A stretch of 64,000 nt of DNA from Chloroflexota bacterium (GTDB lineage Bacteria; Chloroflexota; UBA6077; JACCZL01): the NCBI GenBank assembly GCA_020845495.1, contig JADLFM010000205.1, positions 93,046-157,045 of the forward strand, written 5' to 3'. This document shows, one piece after another, positions 9,175 to 17,773 of the stretch (positions are counted from its first letter, which is position 1; each line of letters begins with the position of its first letter). A program made the translations under genes and the position numbers. Under the pieces are notes generated by a model. That model was given only the letters and a program-made list of their open reading frames with translations. It searched no databases and was not told the DNA's origin.

Positions 9175-10110
9175 ATGAGTGCTGAGGCGACGAGTGCTGA
9201 GGCGACGGGTGCTGAGACGACGAGCGCAGGAGCCACGAGCGAAGCGCGGCAGTTACTCCAGGGAGCCGTGGATACTCACGTCCATAGCTCGCCGGATCTG
9301 GTCGAGCGAAAGCTGGATGACTTCGCGGTGGCGCGCCAGGCCCGTGAGCGCGGTATGGCGGCGGTCGTCCTGAAGAACCACTTCCTCAGTACCGCGCTCC
9401 GTGCCCAACTCGTCGAGCAGCAGGTGCCGGGCATCCGCATCATCGGCTCGCTCGTGCTGAACCAGCCGATGGGCGGCATCAACCCCTGGGCGGTCGAAGC
9501 AGCGGCGCGCGGCGGGGCGAAAGTCGTCTGGCTCCCGACGTTCCAGTCCGAGAATCAACTCGAGCACGAGGCGCATGGCGGCGAGCGTCACCGCGCCCAG
9601 TTGAGCGTCAAGGGGCGGGAGCAGGCCGTCCGCGTGTTCGACGCGGATGGCACGCTCACGGCGGACGCCCGGGCGGTCGTCGAGATCGTACGGGACCGAG
9701 GCATGGTACTCGCCAGCGGCCACCTCTCCCCTGACGAAGTGGATCGGCTGACCCGTCATACCCAGGACGTCGGGCTCAAGCGGGTGATCTTGACCCATCC
9801 GGACCTGCCCGTTATCTCGATGCCGGTCGATTTCCAGAAACGGCTGACCGAGCGTGGCGTCTTTTTCGAGCGCACCTTCAACGTCACTCGCCCGCCGTAC
9901 GCCGCGCTCACGATGGTCGAGCTTGCCGCCCGGATTCGCGAGGTCGGCGTCGACTCGACGATCCTGGCCACGGACTTCGGGCAAACCCAGAATCCACCGC
10001 CCGTCGAGGGGCTGGAAGCCTACGTACAGGGGCTGCTCGACGCAGGATTCACCCCCGTCGAGATCCGCCCGATGGTCGGCGGGCACGCCCGCGCGCTCCT
10101 CGGCGTGTAA
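9175..10110 (+). CDS. DUF6282 family amidohydrolase-like protein
   Basis: A 311-residue TIM-barrel metal hydrolase of the amidohydrolase type. It has the metal-binding HxH in DTHVHSSPD, then VLKNHFLS, ILTHPDLPVI and LATDFGQTQNPP, which supply the expected His and Asp ligands. I recall this arrangement as DUF6282; the substrate is unknown. ATG at 9175 is preferred over TTG at 9163 because of GGGAGGGG at 9165-9172. Residues 2-22 are a low-complexity repeat (SAEAT, SAEAT, GAETT, SAGAT) written by four 15-bp units at 9178-9237, the first two nearly identical. This looks like replication slippage in a dispensable N-terminus. Monocistronic by spacing. Confidence 0.8.
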   Translation: MSAEATSAEATGAETTSAGATSEARQLLQGAVDTHVHSSPDLVERKLDDFAVARQARERGMAAVVLKNHFLSTALRAQLVEQQVPGIRIIGSLVLNQPMGGINPWAVEAAARGGAKVVWLPTFQSENQLEHEAHGGERHRAQLSVKGREQAVRVFDADGTLTADARAVVEIVRDRGMVLASGHLSPDEVDRLTRHTQDVGLKRVILTHPDLPVISMPVDFQKRLTERGVFFERTFNVTRPPYAALTMVELAARIREVGVDSTILATDFGQTQNPPPVEGLEAYVQGLLDAGFTPVEIRPMVGGHARALLGV

Positions 10111-10189
10111 CAGACTGCGGAAAGACGGTCCCGCTACTCTTGGGGCATTTTCAGGCGGCCACTGCCAGGAACATGCGGACGAGCGTCGC

Positions 10190-11242
10190 TCAGACTGGCA
10201 TACCCTCGTACACGGCATATTGCGCGATGTCGTTGAGGGGGACGATGCGCGTCAGATCAAATCCGGCGTCGGCGAACAGAGTCCGATGCTCATCGTCGGT
10301 GCGCTGGACGCCGCCAGTATTGACCAGCATCGTCATGTCTACCTGTAGTACTGGCATCGCGTGTGGATAATCTGGAGCGATCGCACGCTCGATCACCAGC
10401 ACTCGGCTGGTGGGCTTCATCGCCATCCGGCAGTTCTTGAGGATGCGCAAGGCGTCCGCGTCGCCCCAGTCATGCAGTATTTGGCGGAGGATGTAAGCGT
10501 CCGCACCGGCCGGGATCGATGCGAAGAAATCACCGCCCACAATTTCGCAGCGGTCAGCGACCCCTGCCGATTCGAGGAAACTGGCCGCGCTGGCCGTCAC
10601 ATTCGGACGATCGAACAGGATCCCTCGCATCGACGGATGCGCCTTGAGGATCGTGGCAATCATCCGACCCTGGCCGCCGCCAACGTCAGCCAACCGCTCG
10701 ATCTCAGAGAAGTCGTACGCCTCGACGATGGCCGTGCCCGAGTCCTCCGTGTTGCTGGTCATGTACCGATCGAACAGCGTGGCTGCGTCCGAGTTCTGGG
10801 CCAGAAAATCGAAGATTTCCACACCGTGGACGTGAGCGAAGGCCGTCTCGCCAGTCCGCACGCTGTGGATGAGATCGCCCCAGGACGCCCAGAGATGCGG
10901 GCTCAGGAGGTTGAGCGCCATCGGTCCGACCGAACGCGGCACGTCTGACCGGAGGCCCGTGCCAAGCGATGTCAGGGCAAACCGACGCGGTGCAGTTTCC
11001 TCGACGATTTCGACGCCCGCCAGGAAGCGCAACAATCGGAAGAGGCTGGTCGAATGCGCCTGGGTGACATCAGCCAACTCGTCAATGCCCCGAGGGCCGT
11101 CCTTTAGAAGATCGGGGAGCCCGAGTCTCGCGAATACGCCGATGGCCTGGGACACGCGATAGCCCACAACCATCCGCGTAAGTTGTCCGATCTGTGCGCT
11201 CGTCGGCATTCCCGCTGTCGCGATCTCCCCAGACGCTGCCAT
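10190..11242 (-). CDS. Small-molecule O-methyltransferase, COMT type
   Basis: A 350-residue SAM-dependent O-methyltransferase. The N-terminal winged-helix dimerisation domain includes VGYRVSQAIGVFARLGLPDLL and LFRLLRFLAG. The C-terminal Rossmann domain has the SAM loop LADVGGGQGRMIATIL, the acidic DRPNV, and RQILHDWGDADALRIL, whose HDW holds the usual catalytic-base histidine of the Methyltransf_2 family. Relatives methylate phenolic, polyketide or carotenoid hydroxyls; the substrate cannot be told here. It is convergent with the DUF6282 gene (79-base gap) and divergent from lacI. No biosynthetic cluster surrounds it. Confidence 0.88.
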   Translation of the reverse strand: MAASGEIATAGMPTSAQIGQLTRMVVGYRVSQAIGVFARLGLPDLLKDGPRGIDELADVTQAHSTSLFRLLRFLAGVEIVEETAPRRFALTSLGTGLRSDVPRSVGPMALNLLSPHLWASWGDLIHSVRTGETAFAHVHGVEIFDFLAQNSDAATLFDRYMTSNTEDSGTAIVEAYDFSEIERLADVGGGQGRMIATILKAHPSMRGILFDRPNVTASAASFLESAGVADRCEIVGGDFFASIPAGADAYILRQILHDWGDADALRILKNCRMAMKPTSRVLVIERAIAPDYPHAMPVLQVDMTMLVNTGGVQRTDDEHRTLFADAGFDLTRIVPLNDIAQYAVYEGMPV

Positions 11243-11512
11243 TCGTCATCCTCCAGGGGCCAGTTCGGAGACGCCACGCTCAACAGAATGTCTGACGCGT
11301 TTCAATCGCCGCAGTCGATCTTTCCAGGGCAGCATACGATGATACGGGCTATTCCCGCGATATCTGCCCACGACTCGGCTCTGGTTTGAGCCGGATCAAT
11401 GATACTTCCGGAGGAGTTCAACCTCGGGATACGATGGACCACCTTGGTTAGCAAGGACGGGATACGCGGTCGCCGGACTGGATTGAGTGCCCCGCTAGCC
11501 GCCCAGGGCGGG

Positions 11513-11550
11513 TATACTGCGGGCTGCAAACGTTTCTGCAAACGTTGCAG
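11513..11550 (+). promoter_or_regulatory. Probable lacI promoter and LacI-type operator
   Basis: A -10-like TATACT (11513-11518) is followed at once by two direct copies of CTGCAAACGTT (11524-11534 and 11536-11546). The second extends to CTGCAAACGTTGCAG, a near-palindrome. Centre CG and arms TGCAA/TTGCA fit LacI-family operators. The 13-mer CTGCAAACGTTGC (11536-11548) recurs exactly, inverted, before the downstream operon (12718-12730), which points to autoregulation plus operon control. The rest of the 345-base gap (11243-11587) shows nothing else that I recognise. Confidence 0.8.
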
Positions 11551-11587
11551 GGGGCAGCGGTACCCATGTCGGCGAGCATCTAGCGCC

Positions 11588-12676
11588 ATGCGCGTCACCC
11601 TTCGCGAAGTCGCCCAGCGTTCGCACGTCTCGATCAGCACCGCCTCACGGGTTCTCAACGGCCGTGGCGACGTCCGGAAGGAGGTGCAGGAGCGGGTCCT
11701 GACCGCTGCCCGCGAGCTTCAGTACACCGTGAATCAGCATGCCCGCGCCCTCCGGGAAGGCACCAGCAAGACGCTTGGAGTCGTGCTGTACGACGCACGC
11801 GCCACCTCGTTCAACGGCCCCTTGCTACGTGGCATCTACGACGCCGCTACCCCGCGTGGCTACAGCGTCATGGTCTGCGACGCTGGCGCATCGGCCGAAG
11901 CCGAGCGTCAGGCATATCAGCAACTCCTCGAGCGGCGAGTGGACGGGGTGCTGATCAACTCGGGGGTCGGCGGCGTCGAACCGCTCCGCCGGCTCGCCAC
12001 GGCTGGCATGCCGTTCGTGGTGCTGAACCGCCGCATCGACGATGCCGACGGAGTCGAGGCGGACTACGTGTTGGTCGAAGCGGAACACGGCAGCTATCTC
12101 GCCACTCGCCATCTCCTGGAGCTTGGCCACGAGCGTATCCTGTACCACACGCTCGCCGGGCAGAGCGTGCCGGCGCTGGAACGCTCACCTGGGTACCGGC
12201 GGGCGCTGGCTGAGTACGGTATCCCCTTTGCGCCAGACTGCATCCTCGAAACCCCGGCCAGTCTGGCGGAGACCCATGCACGCGTTATGGATGCGATGGG
12301 CCGGCTCCGGCCGCGCCCAACGGCTGTCGTCGCTTTCAATGACCTGCACGCAACGGCCGTCCTCAAGGCGCTCGCCGATCTGAAACTGCGTGTCCCCCAC
12401 GATGTCGCGGTGGTCGGGCAGAACAACCTGGAATTTACGCCCTACCTGGTGCCGCCACTGACCACCGTGGTGCACACGGTCCAGCAACTCGGTCGTCAGG
12501 GCGTCGAACTGCTGCTCCAACGACTCACCTGGCCGGACGACGAGCCGTGGCTGCCGCACCGAGTGGCGCTCGAACCGACGCTGATCGTGCGCGAGTCGTC
12601 GGGCGGCCCGCGCAGCAACGTGGCCAGGGGATCGCGGCGGGGCCGGGCAGCACGTGGGGTCAGCGCGTCGGCTTGA
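11588..12676 (+). CDS. LacI family transcriptional regulator
   Basis: A 362-residue LacI/GalR repressor. The N-terminal helix-turn-helix VTLREVAQRSHVSISTASRV includes the hinge-proximal VLNGRGDVRKEVQERVL. A periplasmic-binding-like sensor domain follows, with LGVVLYDARATSF, RRVDGVLINSG, ATRHLLELGHERI and AVVAFNDLHATAVL. Start at ATG 11588 gives the canonical N-terminus; the frame continues upstream to 11399 but that would add more than 60 residues across the operator. It sits directly before a sugar-utilisation operon whose promoter carries the same operator half-sites, so it is most likely the local regulator. The inducer is probably a sugar taken up by that operon. Confidence 0.93.
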   Translation: MRVTLREVAQRSHVSISTASRVLNGRGDVRKEVQERVLTAARELQYTVNQHARALREGTSKTLGVVLYDARATSFNGPLLRGIYDAATPRGYSVMVCDAGASAEAERQAYQQLLERRVDGVLINSGVGGVEPLRRLATAGMPFVVLNRRIDDADGVEADYVLVEAEHGSYLATRHLLELGHERILYHTLAGQSVPALERSPGYRRALAEYGIPFAPDCILETPASLAETHARVMDAMGRLRPRPTAVVAFNDLHATAVLKALADLKLRVPHDVAVVGQNNLEFTPYLVPPLTTVVHTVQQLGRQGVELLLQRLTWPDDEPWLPHRVALEPTLIVRESSGGPRSNVARGSRRGRAARGVSASA

Positions 12677-12730
12677 CCGCCATGATGGCCCGTGCCATAC
12701 TGCCTGCAAACTTTGTGGCAACGTTTGCAG
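12673..12730 (+). promoter_or_regulatory. Sugar-operon promoter with LacI operator
   Basis: A -35 TTGACC (12673-12678), a 17-base spacer, and a -10 CATACT (12696-12701). An inverted repeat lies immediately downstream: arms CTGCAAAC (12704-12711) and GTTTGCAG (12723-12730). Its right half GCAACGTTTGCAG is the exact reverse complement of the lacI operator at 11536-11548. The -35 lies in the last codons of lacI. Repressor bound here would cover the transcription start. Confidence 0.82.
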
Positions 12731-12766
12731 ATGCGTCGATGCACCCTCGGAGGCCGCTTGGAGACC

Positions 12767-14836
12767 ATGTTTGACGCGCCCGCGTCCGGATCGCGCTCAG
12801 GCGAGGCAGCCGGCACCTGGTGGCGCCTGCCGTTTGGAATGTTCCAGACCAACCTGCGCGAGATCGATGCAACCCTCGACGTTGAGGCCGTCCTCGACTA
12901 TATCCAGCAGCATGGCGCCGACGCCTGGCTCGTGAACGCCGGCGGCATCCTCTCCTTCTATCCCACCGACCTGCCATTCCAGACCCGCAATCCGTACCTT
13001 GCCCAGCGCCCTGGCGGCGACATGCTGGGTGACGCGGTGCGAGGGGCGCACGCGCGTGGACTGCGGCTCGTGGCGCGCATGGACTTCTCGAAGGTTTCGG
13101 CCAGGATCGCGGCGGAGCATCCCGAGTGGCTGTACGTCTCGCCGAGCGGGCAGTCGCAGGTGTACAACGGGCTGTTCAGCGTCTGCCCGAGCGGACAGTA
13201 CTACCAGGAGAAGACGTTTCAGGCGCTCGACGAGGTGATCGACCGCTATCCGGTCGACGGCTTCTTCTTCAACTGGTTCGGGTTCAACGAGGTCGACTAC
13301 AGCAAGGTCTACAACGGCGTCTGCCACTGCCTGAGCTGTCAAAGCGCCTTCAAGGTCTACAGCGGCCTCGACGCGCTCCCGGATAGCCCGGCCGCGCACT
13401 CTTACGGGGTATGGCGAACGTTCGCGGCGGCTACTATCCACGACCTGACAAATCGCCTGAAAGACCACATCGCGGCGCGCCGCCCGGACGCCTTCCTGCT
13501 CGGCCGGACGGCGAACCTGATCTTCCACGAGGCGAACAACGCGCTGGGACGCGAACTCTGGCCCCACGCGACCAGCGAATCGGTCAGCGCGCCGAAGGCA
13601 CACCGCCCGGAAGTGCCGGTACTGGTCAACGCCGTGGCGTTCATGGACATGCCGTACCGTCTGGCCGGCGAGCAGCCGGAGCAGTTCGCACAGTACCTGG
13701 CCCAGACGATTTCCCGTGGCGGCAACCCCTCGACCTACATCATGGGTCCCCCTGGCCTGATTCCGTACCCCTGCCTGCCGGTCGCAGGTGAGATCACGCG
13801 CTTCCACAAGCGCTGGCGGGACGTCTACCTCAACATGCGTCCCACAGCGCGCACCGGGCTGGTTCTGCCGAAGCAACTCACACGCTCAGCCGTGGACCAC
13901 GAGCGGTCGACGGCGGAATATCGTGGGTTCTACGAGGCTCTGCAACAGACCCATGTGCCGTTCGACGTCGTACCCCAGGACGGCATTGTCGACATGGCCG
14001 CGAGCGGCGGGCTGGCCCGGTACTCGGTGTTGATCTTGCCGGACCTGGGCGAGTTAGCCGCGCCCACGGCGCGCACCCTTGATGCGTTCGTGGCCGATGG
14101 CGGCCGGCTGCTCAGTTCCGGTTCGTCGGGGCTGGCCGCTGATGGCAGCATCCAGCTCGCGAGCCTGGCTGCTGAAAGCCAGCTCGCCGTGACCCAGGGG
14201 CAGGCGCTGTGGTCCACCTGCATCGCGCCGGACCAGGAGGGGCGGAGCGGTCCACACCAGTATCTCGGCCCGATCCTACCGGTGTACGGGGCATACCACT
14301 TCTGCGCCTGGAAGGATGATGCCGAGCGCCATCAGGTCATGCTGGCGCGTGCCTCGTTCGGGCCGCCCGAGAAAGCGTACGGCTACGAGCCGGTCGAGCA
14401 CCCCGGATACGTCGTTCGGGCGCACGGCAAGGGCCGGACTGCCATGCTCCCCTGGACCATCGGGCGGTCCTACCGCGACCTCGGCCTCACCGTCGCCCGC
14501 GACGTCATGCATGAGATCGTGCAGGAGCTTCTGGCCGGCGATGAGGTCGTGTCGGTGGATCTGCCGGAGCATGTAGAGCTGACGATTCACCGGTCGGGCG
14601 AGCGCCTGATCGTGCACCTCGTCAACATGTCGGGCGCGCGACGGACCAACTTCGGGCCGCCCCTGCCGGTGCGCGGCGGTCAACTTCGCGTGCGGGGGGC
14701 CGGCGCGAACGCGGCCGTGCATGCCCTGGTGAGCGATGCGCCGTGCCAGACTACCCAAGATGGGGACTGGCTGAGCATCGCGCTGCCGGAGATCGATCTC
14801 TTCGACGTCATCGTCGTCAATTCCTCGGCTAGCTAA
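12767..14836 (+). CDS. GHL6-like putative glycoside hydrolase
   Basis: A 689-residue cytoplasmic protein. The N-terminal barrel reads FGMFQTNLREIDATLDVEAV, NAGGILSFYPTDLPFQTRNP, LVARMDFSKVSARIAAEHPE and DGFFFNWFGFNEVDYSKV; the latter carries candidate catalytic Asp/Glu. A CHCLSCQ cluster follows. I recall this pattern from hypothetical glycosyl hydrolase family GHL6. The middle-to-C-terminal half (VLILPDLGELAAPTARTLDA, VADGGRLLSSGSSGL) resembles the glutamine-amidotransferase-like trimerisation domain of GH42-type enzymes. ATG 12767 is chosen; the frame is open to 12692 but that region is promoter and operator. It is first in an operon with a dehydrogenase and an ABC sugar importer, which fits intracellular processing of an imported glycoside. 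Substrate unknown. Confidence 0.8.
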   Translation: MFDAPASGSRSGEAAGTWWRLPFGMFQTNLREIDATLDVEAVLDYIQQHGADAWLVNAGGILSFYPTDLPFQTRNPYLAQRPGGDMLGDAVRGAHARGLRLVARMDFSKVSARIAAEHPEWLYVSPSGQSQVYNGLFSVCPSGQYYQEKTFQALDEVIDRYPVDGFFFNWFGFNEVDYSKVYNGVCHCLSCQSAFKVYSGLDALPDSPAAHSYGVWRTFAAATIHDLTNRLKDHIAARRPDAFLLGRTANLIFHEANNALGRELWPHATSESVSAPKAHRPEVPVLVNAVAFMDMPYRLAGEQPEQFAQYLAQTISRGGNPSTYIMGPPGLIPYPCLPVAGEITRFHKRWRDVYLNMRPTARTGLVLPKQLTRSAVDHERSTAEYRGFYEALQQTHVPFDVVPQDGIVDMAASGGLARYSVLILPDLGELAAPTARTLDAFVADGGRLLSSGSSGLAADGSIQLASLAAESQLAVTQGQALWSTCIAPDQEGRSGPHQYLGPILPVYGAYHFCAWKDDAERHQVMLARASFGPPEKAYGYEPVEHPGYVVRAHGKGRTAMLPWTIGRSYRDLGLTVARDVMHEIVQELLAGDEVVSVDLPEHVELTIHRSGERLIVHLVNMSGARRTNFGPPLPVRGGQLRVRGAGANAAVHALVSDAPCQTTQDGDWLSIALPEIDLFDVIVVNSSAS

Positions 14837-14868
14837 CTCCTCAGATTCGGATAGCCAACTCCTCGGAT
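14830..14868 (+). repeat. Direct duplication across a stop codon
   Basis: TAGCTAACTCCTCAGAT (14830-14846) recurs as TAGCCAACTCCTCGGAT (14852-14868), 15 of 17 bases identical, with a 22-base period. The TAA stop of the GHL6-like gene lies in the first copy at 14834-14836. Confidence 0.8.
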
Positions 14869-14883
14869 AAGGTGACGCGGTAC

Positions 14884-15834
14884 ATGGACGCACGCATCCC
14901 CGTTCTGGTGACCGGACAGTTCTCGGACGAGAACAAGCAGCGCATGCGGGACGCGGCACCTGCTGCCGATCTCCATTTCGTCGGCAAGCTGAGCGAGGCT
15001 GGCGACGTGCTGGAAGAGGTCGAAGCGATTGCAGGCACCGTGAAGGCAGCGGACCTCGCTCGGGCCAGGCGCCTGAAGTGGGTCCACAGTTGGATCGCAG
15101 GCGCCGACAAGGATCTCATCCCGGAGATGGTTGCCAGCCCGGTCGTGCTGACCTCGTCTGTCGGCAACGGCGCGATTCCGCTCGCCGAGCACTCGATGTT
15201 GCTGATGATCATGCTCAATCGAGACGTTCCGCGTTGGATGCGCGCCCAGGCATCGAAGACCTGGGACCGTTTCACCCATCCGGAGCTCAACGGTCTCACC
15301 GTCGGCATCGTGGGGCTCGGGAACTCCGGGTCCGATCTGGCGTTGAAGGCCCAGGCCTTCCACATGCGGGTGCTCGGTCTGCGGCGGAACGCACAGCGAC
15401 CGGTACCCGGTGTGGACGAAATGTACCGCCCGGATCAGCTTCACGAGATGCTCGCGGAGTGCGACTTCGTGGTGGTCACCGCGCCAAGCACTCCTGAGAC
15501 CCTCGGCATGTTCGACGAGGCGGCGTTTCGTGCGATGAAGCCATCCGGGTACTGGATCTGCATCTCGCGCGGAGGCATCGCCGACGATGCTGCGCTGCTG
15601 CGTGCGCTCCGTGAGGGGTGGATCGCCGGAGCTGGCCTGGACGCACACGGCGTCGAGCCGCTGCCGCCGGACAGCCCGTTCTGGGATCTGCCAAACGTCA
15701 TCATCACCCCGCACAACGGCGCCACCACCTTCGGCACCGCTCGGCGCAGCGTGGAGATCTTCATCGACAACTTGAAGCGCTACGTTGCTGGAGAGCCGCT
15801 CCACAACGTAGTCGACAAGCAGGCCGGATACTGA
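14884..15834 (+). CDS. D-2-hydroxyacid dehydrogenase
   Basis: A 316-residue NAD(P)-dependent dehydrogenase of the D-2-hydroxyacid family (phosphoglycerate dehydrogenase and hydroxypyruvate reductase type). The nucleotide fold has GIVGLGNSGSDLA. Active-site segments are the Arg of ISRGGIADDAAL, the Glu of DAHGVEPLPPDSPFW and the His of IITPHNGATTF, giving the Arg-Glu-His set. GNSG replaces the commoner GRIG or GxIG in the dinucleotide loop. ATG 14884 with AAGG at 14869-14872 is preferred over GTG 14872. It lies 47 bases after the glycosidase and 38 before the permease, so it is co-transcribed. It probably oxidises or reduces a keto acid derived from the imported sugar. Confidence 0.88.
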   Translation: MDARIPVLVTGQFSDENKQRMRDAAPAADLHFVGKLSEAGDVLEEVEAIAGTVKAADLARARRLKWVHSWIAGADKDLIPEMVASPVVLTSSVGNGAIPLAEHSMLLMIMLNRDVPRWMRAQASKTWDRFTHPELNGLTVGIVGLGNSGSDLALKAQAFHMRVLGLRRNAQRPVPGVDEMYRPDQLHEMLAECDFVVVTAPSTPETLGMFDEAAFRAMKPSGYWICISRGGIADDAALLRALREGWIAGAGLDAHGVEPLPPDSPFWDLPNVIITPHNGATTFGTARRSVEIFIDNLKRYVAGEPLHNVVDKQAGY

Positions 15835-15850
15835 GCGCCGGATCCTGAGC
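15823..15850 (+). repeat. 14-bp tandem duplication across a stop codon
   Basis: GCCGGATACTGAGC (15823-15836) is followed directly by GCCGGATCCTGAGC (15837-15850), one mismatch. The first copy contains the TGA stop (15832-15834) of the dehydrogenase gene. Confidence 0.9.
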
Positions 15851-15872
15851 GAGCTACGGAAGGGGAGCCGGC

Positions 15873-16844
15873 GTGACCTCAGAGCGTGTCATTCGCTCCG
15901 CGGCTGGGACGTCGCATGCAGGGCATCCGGCAGTCCCCATCGTCGTGCGGCGCACGAGACGGTACCGGCACGGCTATGCGCCGTGGCTGTTGTTGACGCC
16001 GTGGCTCATCGGCCTGTTTGCGATCACGCTGGGGCCAATGCTGGCCTCTCTGTATCTCTCGTTCACGAACTACAACCTGCTCGGCGCGGCCCGATGGATC
16101 GGTCTGCGCAACTACGTCGAGCTCTTCACGGATGACCCCCGCTTCTACGCGGCCGTTGGCGTGACCTTCAAGTACGTCGTGGCGTCCGTGCCCCTGCAAC
16201 TCGTGTTCGCGCTCGCCATCGCCATCGTGCTGAACCAGGGCTTGTCCGGGCTTACTCTCTATCGCTCGCTGTACTACCTGCCATCGCTGCTCGGGTCGAG
16301 CGTGGCGATTGCCCTCTTGTGGCGCCAGATCTTCGGTTCGGCCGGCCTCGTTAATCAGGTGCTCGGAGCGCTCGGGTTCACCAACCTGCCGGCCTGGATC
16401 GCGACCCCGGAGTATGCGCTCGGTACGCTCGTCTTGCTCCACGTGTGGACGTTCGGGTCGCCGATGATCATCTTCCTGGCCGGCCTTCGCCAGATCCCAC
16501 GCGACTTGTACGAAGCAGCGTCCGTCGACGGAGCCGGGTGGTGGACTCAGTTCTGGCAGATCACCCTTCCGCTGCTCAGCCCGGTGATCTTCTTCAACCT
16601 GGTCCTCCAGATGATCCATTCCTTCCAGAGCTTCACCCAATCGTTCGTGGTCAGTGGAGGGACCGGCGGGCCGGTCGATTCGACGCTGCTCTACACGCTG
16701 TACATGTACCAGCAGGCGTTCACCGACTTTCGGATGGGCTACGCATCCGCGATGGCCTGGCTGCTGATGATCGCCGTCGGCTCGCTGACCGGGCTCGCCT
16801 TCTGGACGTCCAGGTACTGGGTTCATTACGCGGGAGACAAGTGA
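15873..16844 (+). CDS. Carbohydrate ABC transporter permease, MalF/UgpA type
   Basis: A 323-residue inner-membrane permease with six predicted membrane segments, starting at WLLLTPWLIGLFAITLGPML. The ATPase-docking EAA loop reads EAASVDGAGWWTQFWQITLP near residues 213-232. An N-terminal cytoplasmic tail of about 35 residues is basic. The start is GTG at 15873 with GGAAGGGG at 15857-15864. Its stop shares a base with the next start (TGATG), the usual coupling of MalF- and MalG-type subunits. No MalK-type ATPase is encoded in the operon, so a shared ATPase from elsewhere must energise it. Confidence 0.95.
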   Translation: MTSERVIRSAAGTSHAGHPAVPIVVRRTRRYRHGYAPWLLLTPWLIGLFAITLGPMLASLYLSFTNYNLLGAARWIGLRNYVELFTDDPRFYAAVGVTFKYVVASVPLQLVFALAIAIVLNQGLSGLTLYRSLYYLPSLLGSSVAIALLWRQIFGSAGLVNQVLGALGFTNLPAWIATPEYALGTLVLLHVWTFGSPMIIFLAGLRQIPRDLYEAASVDGAGWWTQFWQITLPLLSPVIFFNLVLQMIHSFQSFTQSFVVSGGTGGPVDSTLLYTLYMYQQAFTDFRMGYASAMAWLLMIAVGSLTGLAFWTSRYWVHYAGDK

Positions 16845-17722
16845 TGAACGACGCGGCTACGCACGACGCGGCGTCGACCCTGACGCGCCGCCAGCGACTT
16901 TCGGCCCGGCACCTGGCGGCGCACGTGGCGATCGTCGCGCTGGGGCTGGTGATGCTCTACCCGGTGCTGTGGATGGTCTCGAGCGCGTTCAAGCCTCCGC
17001 AGTTGATCTTCACCGAGCCGGGCCTGTGGCCGCGACAGATCACGTTCGAGAACTGGGCGCTGGGCTGGATGGGGCTCGGCATCCCGTTCTCGCGCTTCTT
17101 CTTCAACTCGACCGTCATCGCCGGACTATCGGTGCTCGGCAACCTGTGCTCCTGCTCGATCGCAGCCTACGCCTTCGCGCGCCTGGAGTTCCATCTCAAG
17201 CCGCTGCTGTTCGCCCTGATGCTGGGAACCATCATGCTCCCATTTCAGGTCGTGATGGTGCCGCAGTACATCCTCTTTCAGGGGCTGGGCTGGACGAACA
17301 CGCCGCTGCCGTTGATCGTGCCCAAGTTCCTGGCAGTCGACGCCTTCTTCGTCTTCTTGCTGGTGCAGTTCATTCGCGGCCTGCCGCGCGAACTGGACGA
17401 TGCCGCCACGGTCGACGGGTGCGGGCCGCTCGGCGTGTTCTGGCGGATCATCTTCCCGCTCTTGCGGCCGGCCCTGGCGGTGACGGCGGTCTTCACCTTC
17501 ATTTGGAGCTGGAACGACTTTCTCGGCCCCTTGATCTACCTCACGGCGACAGACAACTACACGGTTTCGATCGCGCTGAATGCGTTCCTGGACTCGACCG
17601 GGACGTCAAACTGGGGCGCGATGTTCGCTATGTCGGTGCTCTCGCTTGTGCCGCTGTTCCTGGTCTTCGTGTTCGCCCAGAAGCAGCTTGTGCAGGGCAT
17701 CGCAACGACTGGCCTCAAGTGA
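16844..17722 (+). CDS. Carbohydrate ABC transporter permease, MalG/UgpE type
   Basis: A 292-residue permease with six membrane segments. The first, AIVALGLVMLYPVLWMVSSA, is followed by FKPPQLIF, typical of the MalG subfamily. The EAA-like docking loop is LDDAATVDGCGPLGVFWRII. The ATG overlaps the upstream stop by one base. The frame remains open to 16445 inside the upstream permease, but the overlap start gives the conserved N-terminus. Together with the preceding permease and the following binding protein it forms a CUT1-type sugar importer. Its 3' end, including the stop codon, is copied in a 23-bp tandem duplication. Confidence 0.95.
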   Translation: MNDAATHDAASTLTRRQRLSARHLAAHVAIVALGLVMLYPVLWMVSSAFKPPQLIFTEPGLWPRQITFENWALGWMGLGIPFSRFFFNSTVIAGLSVLGNLCSCSIAAYAFARLEFHLKPLLFALMLGTIMLPFQVVMVPQYILFQGLGWTNTPLPLIVPKFLAVDAFFVFLLVQFIRGLPRELDDAATVDGCGPLGVFWRIIFPLLRPALAVTAVFTFIWSWNDFLGPLIYLTATDNYTVSIALNAFLDSTGTSNWGAMFAMSVLSLVPLFLVFVFAQKQLVQGIATTGLK

Positions 17723-17750
17723 GTCATACGACTGGCCTCAAGTGAGTCAT
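17705..17750 (+). repeat. 23-bp perfect tandem duplication across a stop codon
   Basis: Two identical 23-base units, 17705-17727 and 17728-17750. Each contains CTGGCCTCAAGTGAGTCAT. The first holds the last codons and the TGA stop (17720-17722) of the MalG-type permease. The second lies just before the binding-protein ribosome site (GGAGGG, 17765-17770). Confidence 0.97.
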
Positions 17751-17773
17751 TGGATGCACGGAATGGAGGGCAC

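Noticed and set aside
12797..13876. 359-codon minus-strand frame opposite the GHL6-like gene
   Set aside because: Antisense to conserved coding sequence; no ribosome site or motifs.
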